Shown here in pieces: positions 22,088 through 33,064 of a stretch of 64,000 bases of DNA. The notes under the pieces were generated by a model, which made no database searches, was not told where the DNA came from, and saw nothing but the letters and a program-made list of their open reading frames with translations. Origin of the DNA: Cenococcum geophilum 1.58 (Eukaryota > Ascomycota > Dothideomycetes > Gloniales > Gloniaceae); the NCBI GenBank assembly GCA_001692895.1, contig KV748240.1, forward strand, positions 310,001 to 374,000. The letters run 5' to 3'. Numbering within the stretch: position 1 is the first letter of the stretch; each line of letters begins with the position of its first letter. A program made the translations under genes and the position numbers.

Positions 22088-23444
22088 TCCAAAGCTTGGC
22101 GAGTGAGTAAGAATAGCGTGTGAGGTTCTTGTACAGCCTTTGTTGGGTGCACAGAATACAGGCTTGATCACAAACAATCTAGAATCTAGGAATGTTTGAG
22201 ATTTTCTTTTGCGAATGCGGGTTTAAAAAATAACTTCACCTCAAAGCAACTGTTTCAAGTTCTGCGCTGCATGCTCGGATTCCCGATCCTCAATCGGGAT
22301 AGCCATAATACCAACCTGTCGTACAATATCTCCGCTTCTGCTGTCCACAAGCATAGCCAGAACATAATTGAACACTGTATATTCAGTAGGGTCATTATCC
22401 AAATGCTGCTCTTCTCATCCTTTTAGCATAATAAATTCCGTAGAACAGCTCATAAACCACTCAAATGTCTCAACTGAAATGTTCGTAGGGAGGAACAATG
22501 AGAAATCTTGTCTAGCTATAATGTTCTGCACTTCACTACCCTCTTCAATAATCACAGGCCTATTCTTACCATAGGTAGTCATAGGTGGTGTGGTTGGTGG
22601 CGCTCCATCAGAGCCTTCCCATTTCGGTTCTCTATCCCTTGCACCGTTGAAATCGTGCGTAGAATTGTGGCCCAAGCCCAACCAATCAAACCCACTTGTT
22701 TATGGGCGGTCATAAATTCTGCCGTAATACCATACCAAATAGCCTGCCGTCAATTAATCTTTAGAGCTTACACGCTCAATATATTCCTTCCAGCATAACC
22801 CAGATTGATAGAGCGGAATGCGACAGAACTTGCACCCAAATTTAGCACGTAGCTTAGGCTATATTTTGTTGGCGATTTCGCGCACGGGCCACATCTGCAC
22901 GGCCGACGACGGTGCAAGGGATATAGGTCTGTAGGCACTAATTCGAAATTTGCAATATGATTCTACCTTGAGGCATCGTTGGTCATAGCCGGGGCATATA
23001 CTGATGATAGCTGACTGTTAGAGTACAGGGTTTTCCGGTCTACGCTTAGGGTAATTACCTCCCGATAGGTAGACAAGGCAAGACGAGAGAGGGTCACCGG
23101 AGGACCACGATTCTGGGAATGATCTCGGTGCTGCTGGGTACGGCAATGGTCAACCGAATGTTGTGTTCCAGTGGCAAAATCCGCAGCAACTGCCCACATT
23201 ATCCCTTGCGACAATGAAAGATTGGTTCGCATCCACTAAATACCAAACATTGAGTTGATAGAAGGCCCTCTTAGAATGTCCATCCTCTCTCACTTCATCT
23301 CAAGTTGTTCATTTGGTCGCAGTGATAAGCTTTTAAGTCCTCGACACGCTCAAAAACATGACCAGAGAATACATTTGATGAATACCCGCGAACACCAGCC
23401 TGGGAGTCTACCCCGAAGGGTAATAATCGCGCAGCGGTAGGTAT
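22088..23444. other. gene remnant region downstream of the HET pseudogene
   Basis: On the minus strand about 22690-22250 reads through one TGA as a peptide with EWFMSCSTEFIML, EYTVFNYVLAMLVD and DIVRQVGIMAIPIEDRE, ending in a stop. The last part resembles the C-terminal block of some HET-domain proteins, so this may be the tail of the broken HET gene at 23.4-24.2 kb (inference). No other gene is supported. Confidence 0.35.
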
Positions 23445-24226
23445 TACCCACGTTTGCGTAATTGGGTCTTTTTGCTCCTCCGAAGCACACAAAATAGGTC
23501 AAACCAAATAAATTGCAGGTCCAGTTGCGAGCAGATCGCCATGACATCTTTGATGTGTTTGGTAGCGAATTAGGAAGCTCACGCGGGCCGCTTTGTTCCC
23601 AGGACGCAGCAAGTTCGCTCTGAAAGTAGCATACTGCTCCTGGCTGTAGCCCCATACGTAACTCAGTGCTGCATATGCGGCCTCCGCACCACTAAGTAGC
23701 GGCCTTGATATTTGCTCCGGACCGGGGTATTTTATTTTTATGTCGACCGGGTGAAAATACTCTAACCCATCTGGATTTGTGCCCTCGCAAACCTGGAGAT
23801 GGATAACAAGGGATGTTGCAGTCATACCTTGTGTCTCCTTTGATACAAAGGCCGTGCTCTCTGCAGCATCAGCACGCCGTGGCTTAAGATAGCAGTCTAT
23901 GTCATCGAGGAGTGCGGCAAATTTTTGGCATGACACTGCAAATGAAATGAGGCGGCATAGTGGACAACTTGAATTTGCTAGGATGTCTCCAAGGTTACCC
24001 ACCAAGATTCTGAGTCTCGTAGTGTACATTAAGTGAGGATGTCGGTCACCGAAAAAAGACCCTTTACGGCCACCTTTCTGCAATTAGAGCAGACAGATTT
24101 AGATAATTTGTTGGCGGTGTGGCTTTCGAGCACTTCCGACATCCTTCCGGACTTGGTACTGGATGAGAAGGCTGATTTTATTAATGGAACATATTGAGTG
24201 AAGCCCTGAAGTGGTGCAAATCCCAT
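23445..24226 (-). pseudogene. broken HET-domain (heterokaryon incompatibility) gene
   Basis: The diagnostic AYAALSYVWG of the HET domain is present at about 23670-23640. Upstream lie the usual cysteine-bearing segments SVCSNCRK and SSCPLCRLISF. The next conserved block (LPNS/T, then KDVMAICSQLDLQFIWFDLFCVL) is present only in a different frame, and the CSNCRK and GSFFGDRHP segments also lie in different frames. HET proteins trigger cell death after fusion of unlike individuals and are often lost or broken. Two frame changes plus an altered WFDLFC motif (family: WIDS.CI) favour a pseudogene over unrecognised introns. The limits are approximate. Confidence 0.68.
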
Positions 24227-24872
24227 GTACTTTGTTATGAGACACCTTTACCAAATGGCAGCTCTTCGTCTACCATATTATACCTAAGGATGAACCGGGC
24301 TATGAATGTCAACGGAAATTGTTGCGAGCGCTCCCTTCACGACTGGTCGCGTAGTGGGTAAGGAATTTAAAACCTCAGGCTTATATCCTAGCGAAGGAAA
24401 CAGTGGAAAAGTCACACCAAGACCTATCTAAATTTAAGGGGTGTGCTGACTTTCTGACTATTAGCATGTTTCATACACTGTTATGTCCGGAAACCCACAA
24501 GGCTTTATCTACTACTCCAATTCATAAATATATCAGCGATCACCTAATGGCGTTCGGTGGGGCCGAACCGATATCAAAAGTTGGCAGCTATAGTATTCTT
24601 AGAAATTGAGGCGCTGAGAAGCCCCCGTTCGCCACACTATAATTTTAGTACAGTACCGTCTCACCTCCGTCTATCACCACAATCTTACGCATAGCCATTA
24701 CGAAATGCATCACACACCAGATTGCAAGCATATCCCCATTCACTGAGGAATAATGCAAAGTATTTGATTATGCTAATCACAGCAAATACATATTGTCTCC
24801 ACGAGCCGACCGATCATCATGTTTCGCCTCATGCTTCCGCCTCATGCTTCCGCCTCAACGAGACTATCAATC
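24227..24872. other. intergenic region with 13-bp tandem repeat
   Basis: No gene seen. A perfect two-and-a-half-copy tandem repeat of CGCCTCATGCTTC occupies 24825-24856, just beyond the 3' end of the dioxygenase gene. Confidence 0.35.
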
Positions 24873-26331
24873 CTACTTTTCATCAAATGGAGTTTCTTCG
24901 GGACGTTCTGCCTGCGGCGTAATCCTAGCCAGATGCCTGCGCTGACCATCATCCCAATCTAAAAGCGCGGAGTGCGTAGTGACGCGATTCTAGTCTGCTG
25001 TTAGAACACTTCCGACAATTCCTTCAACAATGGGGTAAGTAATTGACTTACATCCCAAACGACCACGGTTCCGGGAGCCCATTTCACCCTAGCCTGGAAG
25101 TCCTGCCCTTTTGCAATGTGGTCGAAGAGGAATTTTAAGAGGAAGTCGCTCTCTTCTTTCTTGTATCCCACAATTCGACGCGTGACTAGTTGATTTTAGC
25201 CGAGACTATGACTATAACCACGACGACCACTTACATTGTGGATTTACGAAAAGCGCCTTCTCTCCTGTGCTCTAAACAAAGATTAATGTCCCCTCATTTA
25301 TTGGATCCCCGTAGCTAGAACTTACTGGATGAGTCCGAACGATGGGGTGGATAGATGTTACAGGCTCACGCCTTACAACCCCTCCCTGGTTCTTACTGTT
25401 GTCCGCTTGTTCAACAGCTGATGGAAGAGATGATTGTTAGTAAATGCTCGCTATTCGAGCGTGGCATCCTCACCCGAATGGATGGCTTTTAGACCATGTA
25501 ATCGCTTCCGAAATTCAGGCGACAAGCGGTTATATGCCTCGGTCTGAGAAGCGAAAAGTGTATCCCCTCCAGAGACCGGACCGTCTAGCAAGTACAAAAA
25601 CGTTGTCCCCGGTGGCTGTTGTTCGTATGTCACATCAGAATGCCAAGTTACGGAATTCGTCCGCTCTTCAAAGAAGTCCCTCGCTGTAGTGTCCCCAGCC
25701 CCTCGATGGACCAGGTGAATCTCAGGAAATCCCTGAGGTGCACCAGATGTTGGATGGATATGATGCCGGCCGAAATATCCCCCAAAATCAAGCGCGTCTT
25801 GGATGGGTATGTCCGCAAAGTCTTGGTTGCGGAAAGCTACAATGGTTCTTCATTAGTATCAGGAATTTTGCCAGTATTATCTAAGCATACCAACGACTTT
25901 CCTCTTGGCTACAAATAACGCGAGCTCATCTTTTCCTTTGTCAGTCAAATTACTAAGTTGAACTCCGTTTATTTCTGCGCCAATGTTTGACGTGAAATAC
26001 GTGACTTTGGCATTCTCTAAGAGATGCGGAAAATTTGGGTCCGCGTCCTTGCCATGCTCCGTATGGACGAAAGATTGGAGAGGTGGGTATCTATGTGTTT
26101 ATGTGATAAGCTACGAAGAATTTCCCAGCACAAACTTACTCACTTCTTTTCAGGGTCCCAGGTAGGCAAGTAATTGGGGTATCGGGCAGGAGGTTGATTA
26201 GCCGTGCCTCTGACTTCTGCGTCTTGCTTATACGCTCTAGGGCCACCGATATATGCTTCCTTGTAATCGGCTATTCCTTTGTCTGCAAAGTTCACAGCTG
26301 GGCGCTGCGCTTCAACGAGAGCAGGGGCCAT
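24873..26331 (-). CDS. TauD/TfdA-type Fe(II)/2-oxoglutarate dioxygenase (sulfonate/taurine dioxygenase-like)
   Basis: Seven exons: 26331-26144, 26090-25891, 25836-25474, 25417-25326, 25271-25235, 25185-25052 and 24989-24873, giving 376 residues with all phases consistent and no stop. The enzyme class couples 2-oxoglutarate decarboxylation to substrate hydroxylation; yeast Jlp1 and bacterial TauD release sulfite from sulfonates. The iron ligands are visible: VTWHSDVTYEQQPPGTT gives His and Asp, and VTTHSALLDWDD gives the distal His. A downstream Arg (DDGQRRHLARITP) binds 2-oxoglutarate. NIGAEINGVQLSNL near the N-terminus is the family start, preceded by a fungal extension with GPRAYKQDAEVRGT. 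It shares a 955-bp upstream region with a Dal5-family permease gene. Substrate is inferred from family and neighbour, not shown. Confidence 0.9.
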
Positions 26332-27286
26332 GGCGTTTATAAGATTTAGCTTTCCAGTTGCCTTGGATACGATCCTCTCGAAGCAATATTCGAGGCACCA
26401 CAGGCTACATCGTGGGCATATATAATATTAGACTCACTCCGCTTTCCGGGTAAGGCGGCATCGATATCTAGAAACCCCTCAGCAACCCCTCAGCAACAAT
26501 ACCGTCTACCAGGTCACAGAAACAGCGGATGGCACTAATAAGAAATTAAGACACGCTATCAGATGGACTTCTGTTAGCGTGGTTCAATCAGCCGTTATCT
26601 TTATTGCATCAGATCCGCATCGAATTGCCTCATAACATGCTAGATTAGGGCAGACCTCGGGATTGGAGTGAGATTCCGGTTGCCGAGTAAATTGCATGCT
26701 TCCCCATCTTCAGGCCTATCCTTTCCCTACTTCTGACGTGCTTCTGGGGAGTTGCCACATGTGTTTTACTCCTCTCGACTGTCACGGCACGCCAAATACC
26801 CGGCCAATCACGCAATACCAGGACAGGAACTCCACCACAAACGTAACACAACACGAAGCAACCCGCGTCTTTCCCTTTGCAGCGGAAGAATTGCACTATC
26901 ACCATTCACCATGAAGTATGTTTCTTGCGTGCTTCATGTGTCAGCGCGTAAGGTTCATAGAGCGGCGGCCTAAGGCCCAAATCAGGTGATGTTTCCGCAT
27001 TTCCGAAGCATATCAAGTTGAATAGCATCGCTTAAACTCTTCCTCTGCGGCCCACTACTGTACGCCTATCACTTATTTCTTCACAGCGTGGGATTCTCGG
27101 CCCTAAAGGACGTTTTGAAGGCGGCGCCCTATGATAGGCTTAGAAAATCAGAGGAAGAACGAAGCAAGATATCCAAGAGCTAGGGTTATTCGCGGCCCCT
27201 GATAGAAGTATAAGATGGAGTATCGGTATAGGTAAAATTGACTACAAAATTGACTACGATACCTCTAGCCACCTAGCTCTTGCAAC
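26332..27286. promoter_or_regulatory. divergent promoter, dioxygenase / Dal5-type permease
   Basis: 955 bp separates two divergent start codons, so regulatory sites for both genes should lie here. A direct repeat, ACCCCTCAGCA twice in a row, lies at about 26474-26496. I could not find a clear binding site for a known sulfur or nitrogen regulator by eye. Confidence 0.35.
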
Positions 27287-29340
27287 ATGGCCCTATTAAC
27301 ACCACTTAATGTCGCTAAGCCCAGCTTTCATATTAGCGAATCCAATGAATCAAAGCCACACGGTGACAAAGTTAGGAAAGGCACGACATTTGAGACATCA
27401 GGGCTAGAACCGTACTACAAGCCGATCGGTCAGTACGAAGGTCGCCATCGCTATGATCCGGACTTTGAATGGGAGCCAGTGAAGGAGAAGAGGGTAGTGC
27501 GGAAAGTAAGTCTCGTCCAAAATGATATTACCAGTTGTGATCTTATAATTTGTGCTCATAACTTTTAGATAGACAAAAGAATATGTACTTGGGTCTGTTT
27601 AATGTTCTTCGCTCTTCAGCTTGACCGTGGGAATATTACTCAGGCCTTGAGCGACAACATGCTCCCTGATTTAAAGATGAACACCAATGATTACAACTAC
27701 GGACAAACGATCTTCTACCTTTGTTTTTTGTCTGCCGAGTTGCCTTCGCAATTGATATCTAAGAAACTTGGTCCGGATCGTTGGATCCCAGTGCAAATGG
27801 TGTCACGGAGTCCCGTTGCGAGCATGCAGGCCTTCCTAAGTGGGCGTTCGTCTTTCTTTGCCTGCCGTGCCTTGCTGGGTCTTATTGAAGGAGGATTCAT
27901 TGTAAGTATATTCTGTTATTGCTTCTGAGATTTTCCCCACCGATTGGAAGTAGCGGAATGAAACAAATGAGCATCTCTGTGATGTTTGCGTGAAGTTCTA
28001 TCTTGGCTAACTTGTGGTAGCCTGACAATATCCTCTACCTAAGCTATTTCTACACTGGATGGGAGTTACCCGCAAGACTTAGCTGGTTCTGGGTGTCCTA
28101 TCAATCGACTCAGATCATCTCCGCGTTCTTCGCGTACGGAATTCTTCACCTCGGTGGCCACAATGGTCTTGAAGGCTGGCGCTGGCTCTTCGCATTGGAA
28201 GGGATGCTGACGGGCCTTATTGGAATTATTTCATACTTCTATCTACCACCATCGCCAACCCAAACAAAAAGCAGATTCCGTGGAAAGGACGGCTGGTTTA
28301 CTGAACGAGAAGAAAAAACAAGTAAGTTATAATGCGAAGGATTCTAGCGGCATGTGGTGTTAACCTGTAATAGTAGTCAACCGGATCCTCCGCGACGACC
28401 CATCGAAGGGCGACATGCATAACCGTCAAGCGTTAAGCTTCCGCATGCTGTGGGACTGCCTTGAAGACTACCACATGTGGCCGATCTATCTTATCGGGCT
28501 GACATGGCTCATTCCATCGCAACCTATGACTGCGTATCTCACACTGCAGCTGAAAGCGATTGGCTTTAACACCTTTCAAACAAACTTACTTACTGTAACC
28601 TTCCCCTTTTTCCCTTTCACAATACCGCTATTCTAATATTGTTGCCAGATCCCAGCCTATTTCCTCTTCATCCTTCAGCTCCTCTTCTGGACCTGGGTCT
28701 CAGAAAAGATTAACCAGCGCTTCCTCGTCGGCCTCGTCTCTTAGATTTGGGTGCTCCCCCTCGTCATCGCGCTAGAACTCATCCCCGCCAATGCCAGCGC
28801 CTGGGCAAAATGGAGCGTATCGACGCTGCTTGTTGGGAACCCGTACGTGCACGCGATCCTGGTAGCCATTACGAGCCGTAACGCCGGCGCGGTGCGTACG
28901 CGGACTGTCGCGAGCGCGATATACAACATGTCCGTGCAGGCGTCATCGATCATTTCGCAGAACATTTACCGCGATGATGACAAGCCGTTGTACCGCAGGG
29001 GAAACAAGGTATTGATTGCAATTTGCGCGTATAATTTTCTGCTGTTCATTGGGGCGAGGATCTATTATGTGAAAGTGAACAGGTGAGAGTTACTCCCTTT
29101 CGGTTTCGTATTTTTACGCGCTATCTGAGTTCTTGGTTTGCTGACCAGAGAATATAGGCGCCGACAGATGATTTGGGATTCCATGACACAAGAGGAGAAA
29201 TCGACGTATTTGGAGACGACTAAGGACAAAGGAAACAAACGGTTCGTAGAAACCCAACACCGCTGAATACCCTCAGTGTAAGCTATGACTATATACTAAT
29301 GACAGAACTTGACAGGCTGGACTTCCGCTTTGCGCACTGA
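27287..29340 (+). pseudogene. Dal5-family MFS permease with one in-frame stop
   Basis: Exons 27287-27505, 27569-27901, 28021-28321, 28374-28594, 28649-29082, 29158-29241 and 29316-29340 join in phase into a complete anion:cation symporter of the allantoate permease (Dal5) family. Landmarks are the DPDFEWEP N-terminus, LMFFALQLDRGNITQALSDN in the first span, CRALLGLIEGGFI, LSYFYTGWELPARLSWFW, GWRWLFALEG and the family-typical C-terminus KRLDFRFAH. The frame is interrupted only by TAG at 28742-28744, where relatives have CAG (SQIWVLPL). That is a CpA-to-TpA change, as RIP makes, or an ordinary transition, a read-through stop or a sequencing error. All splice sites are preserved, so loss must be recent if real. 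Yeast sulfonate permease Soa1 belongs to this family, which fits the divergent TauD-type neighbour. Confidence 0.8.
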
Positions 29341-30481
29341 ATGCATTGCTTGGGTAGACGCCGAGATTCCTTAGTTTTGTTTGAGGGTGTAGAGGCGGTC
29401 GAGGTTGAAATAGAGTAGGTTGACTCAAAGGGGTGTGCTGGTAACCGTATCTTAATTCGCGCTTCACATGAAAGCAGAATAACTTGTGTCTAGAAGAGAG
29501 CGGTGGCTTCATGATGACAGGTGATGTATCAGTAGCTCCACTTACTCCATGCGGCTGTAGCCTTTCTAGGAGGCGTGAGAGCCGGCTGGCTTGCACGTCG
29601 TGAAGTCTTTCGTGGGCGTAGGCACGTGCAGTCGGTTTTGGGATTTCTTTGACTCGGAGTTTCAGATGTTCAAAACTGATGTGCCTAATGTTATTCCCTC
29701 AGAGTTTGTGATTGTATTCTTGAGTAGAGAGGCCTGAAGATTGAAAATTTTCCTGACCTGGGGAGAAGAAAGTTGTAGGGGAGAACCTGGACGCCTTATC
29801 TTCCTCTCAACAGATCACACAACCAAGACTAGATAAAATCAGGTGATAGTCGTAACATCTTAGATTCAACTCAATACCACCACCCCAATCCGATCCAACT
29901 ACTGGCGCAAACAGTCTGCGCGCTCCGCGACCGTAATATACAAGAAATTATGTAAGATCCCTTTCTGTCTGTCCAAGAAACAACAAAAAGAACAGGAAAA
30001 GATATAGTGATATGCGCATAACTCCTACAATACCCACAAAGCTCCTCTTTCCCGTCCTACTGCTCCACAAAAAGAACAAAAAACGGATGAGCAAGTTAGA
30101 TAGAGCACCGGTATGTCAAATATGTCAAATATGTCGAACGCCTCGCTGTACAAAGTGCTAAAAATGGATCGGAAATGGTATTTGGAACGGATATCGAGGC
30201 CAGTGGAAACTTCGGTTTGGAAAGAAGTATGAGAAGCGGAGGTAGTCCACCCTTCGCTATGATGTCCATAGGGTGTTTTGCGGTCCTTTTATTGTTCGAC
30301 ATGTCTAGGATGAAGAATGGGGGTATGTGGGGCAGTTGGTGTAGACGTGGGAGCTTTGCTTAATTATTGAGTAAGCGAGCGGGTCAATCCACTGGACTCG
30401 GCGTGTTCTCCAACGCAGTGCAAGCACCCTAAATTTTCCCCGCACCACTTCATCCACATGGAATGTTGGCAGCGGTTTGGA
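29341..30481. other. convergent intergenic region
   Basis: Between the 3' ends of the permease and the LIM-domain-binding gene. No gene is supported. A short ATGTCAAAT tandem repeat lies near 30113-30134. Confidence 0.3.
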
Positions 30482-32131
30482 TCATCCACCGGCTTTGACT
30501 CTCTTGTTGCCTCCGACCCTCGGACTCTGTTTGACCTTTGGCCCGCCCCCCCCTCCCGTACCATTTACCTCCCCGCCTCCGTCATCTCCCTCAACCTTGA
30601 CGGTACTACGCCGTCGCTTGTTATTGGCGTTTGGGGACGTGTTTGCGCTGGCGCCTGCGGAACTGCTTGGTCCTTGCTGGCTGTGCTGCGCGATAAGACC
30701 GTGCGTCTGAGCCGGTGAGGGTGTATGTGTATTCTGCATTAAGTGGGGCGAGCCGTTGATAGCGCTGGGAAGGCCGAGATTCGCCATTGCAGGAGACATA
30801 AACTGGTGGTTTGGCGGAACACCGGGCTGGCCTAAACCAGAGGGAGTGCGTGCACCAGGTGGGAGGTTTTGCTGCTGTTGCTGCTGCTGGTGCTGCTGGT
30901 GCTGTTGTAGGGCTTGCTGTTGGATAAGTTGAGCAGCGTTTGGCGGGAGGTTACCCTGTTGCTGTCGTTGCTGCTGATTTAGGGGGGGTTGCTGTTGTGG
31001 AAAGCCCGGTTGGGGTTGGGCGGATAACTGGCTAACGAGATTGCTTATGGCTTGGGAGGGGTAGAGATGGGGGTTTTGTTGTGAATAAGCCATGAGTTCT
31101 TGCATATTGCCGATAGTTTCGCCGACCTAAGCGGAGTCAGTTATGGTGTCAAATTATACGAGAATTTGCTTGGGGTATATGCACCTCTAGATAGGCTAGC
31201 AACTTGCTGGTGACACCAAACGAGGATATTGGTGCTTCTGGTAAGTCGGATAGGATGATGGACGGTTCTGCAGGAATTTCTGGTTTCATGCGTTGGTTGC
31301 GTGGCCTGGGATTAGTCTTGCTAATTCGAGGAGATTGGTTCTGATTCATTTGGCTTGGTGATGCCTGGGCAAATAGTCTCTCCAACATCGTACGCGGCAA
31401 GTACTGTTGATGGTCTTGCATCTCAAAGGTAAAGAGATCCATCCTCTCACTCTGTCCATAAATGGCTGAGAGCTTACCTGTGCACATCAACTGAAACCAT
31501 AATTAATAAAGACGCTCGTATAGGGGAATTCAAGAATCTAACCTGAGTGCCATTCTTGAACCAGTATATGAATTTCGACTTTAGGCTTTCCACATAATGG
31601 CAGTCATTCCCAAATGACTCTGTTGCACCATCTATAGTGATTTGAACGCTCTCGACACCACTATCGAATTGTGTCATGAAGTACCGAGGTAAGGCTGCAT
31701 AGCAAATCTCAAATTGTTTAGAGTGCTTGTCAAACTTGTCCCATACCAAGTGCTTGAAAGCACCTTCTTCAGAGAAGAACTTGGCAACAAATTTTTGCCA
31801 GTATAGTAGAGAATTGGGTGTTCGCTGTGTCTGCGGAATTATTAGTTACTACGACGCCATATTTACGCACCTGAGACTTACGGAGAACTGGCTTAGGTGA
31901 TTTGCGAAATTCAGTAGTTTCAATATGGACCCTCCAGCTTGTCTGTTCTGTGTCGCTTGTGGTTGGTGTATAATCATTCGTTGAGGAGCTGTCTGTTGCG
32001 CTAAAACTTGCTGCTGCTGCTGTTGTCTTTGTTGTTGTGCTTGCTGGGAGTTTTGAGGGTGCTGCTGTTGAGAAGACTGTTGTTGAAGGTTTTGGGGCTG
32101 ACTTTGTGCCTGAGGTTGCTGCTGCTGAGGT

Positions 32132-32169
<38 letters not shown>

Positions 32170-33064
32170 GGGCTGTTGGGCTTGCTGTAGGTTTGGCTGT
32201 TGAGCTGGTGAAGCCTGTCCTTCGTGCGCTCCTCCAATCCGTGATGGAGGTCGCAAAGGACCTTGCTGTGGCTGCTGTGTTTGTGCGCCCTGAGGGCCTG
32301 GTTGACCTGGATTACTCGATTGGGAAGCGGCGTGCTGCATGGCCATATGTTGGATCTGTTGCTGTTGCTGTTGCTGTTGTGCAGCATGCTGCTGGGCTTG
32401 AGCTTGAGCAGCTTGGTGTTGGTGTTGTTGTTGCATCTGCTGCCGCTGAGCAGCTAGCTGCTGTTGTATATGAGGTGGAAGGATCGGAAATTGGCCCTGA
32501 TTATTGGCCATAGCCATTTGCTGAGGATTTACGCCATTAGGAAAGCCCATGGCCATGCCATTTTGTTGTTGTTGCTGTTGCATTAGCTGCTGCTGCTGCT
32601 GTTGACGAAGATAGGCTTGATGCTGTGCATTTCGTTGCTGCTGCAGTAATGCGGGATTATTCGCAACTAGAAGTATATATTAGTCAGGAATTTGGCTTAA
32701 AGTTGGCGATAATGTTTATAGAGGACATCTCTAAAAGACTACTGTCGTGACATAAAATGGCGAGAATTTAAAACTTACGAGCTTGCTGCATGTTATGCTG
32801 TTGTTGCTGTTGAAGCATATGCGCCTGAGGAGCTAGATGTGACATTGCATGTGCACTAGGACCTACGCCGGGTTGCATTCCCGCCATCATCGGCCCTGAC
32901 TGGCTGACATGTGGTCCATTGGGGCCTGACACACCTGGGTGCATCTGCATTGCTTGGCCGAGAGGTTGGCCTGGGTTAGGACCTGGACCAGGTCCCATCG
33001 ACTGACCATGAGGGATTCCATGTTGGAGCCCAGCGGGGTGATGAGGATACCCGGTTGCCATCAT
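30482..33064 (-). CDS. LIM-domain-binding / SEUSS-type transcription co-regulator (PtaB-like)
   Basis: Five exons: 33064-32779, 32666-31882, 31830-31543, 31490-31185 and 31126-30482, with matching phases. The central LIM-bind domain is clear: YWQKFVAKFFSEEGAFKH, CHYVESLKSKFIYWFKNG, then TGKLSAIYGQSERMDLFTFEM and YLPRTMLERL. It ends with NMQELMAYSQQNPHLYP as in fungal PtaB proteins. The flanks are Gln-rich; the longest pure CAG/CAA-coded run lies at about 32120-32170. In Aspergillus, PtaB works with the LisH protein SomA to control development, adhesion and biofilm; yeast Mfg1 is the counterpart. A Lys/Arg patch (NKRRRSTVKVEGD) near the end may be a nuclear signal. Start chosen as the first of two adjacent ATGs. 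No disruption seen. Confidence 0.88.

Noticed and set aside
26781..26791. TGTCACGGCAC identical to the first 11 bases of the TRIM LTR, in the dioxygenase/permease promoter
   Set aside because: The match stops after 11 bases and no LTR body or target duplication is present; probably chance.
32001..32513. Leu/Ala-rich plus-strand open frames
   Set aside because: They are the antisense of the CAG/CAA-rich poly-Gln region of the PtaB-like gene.
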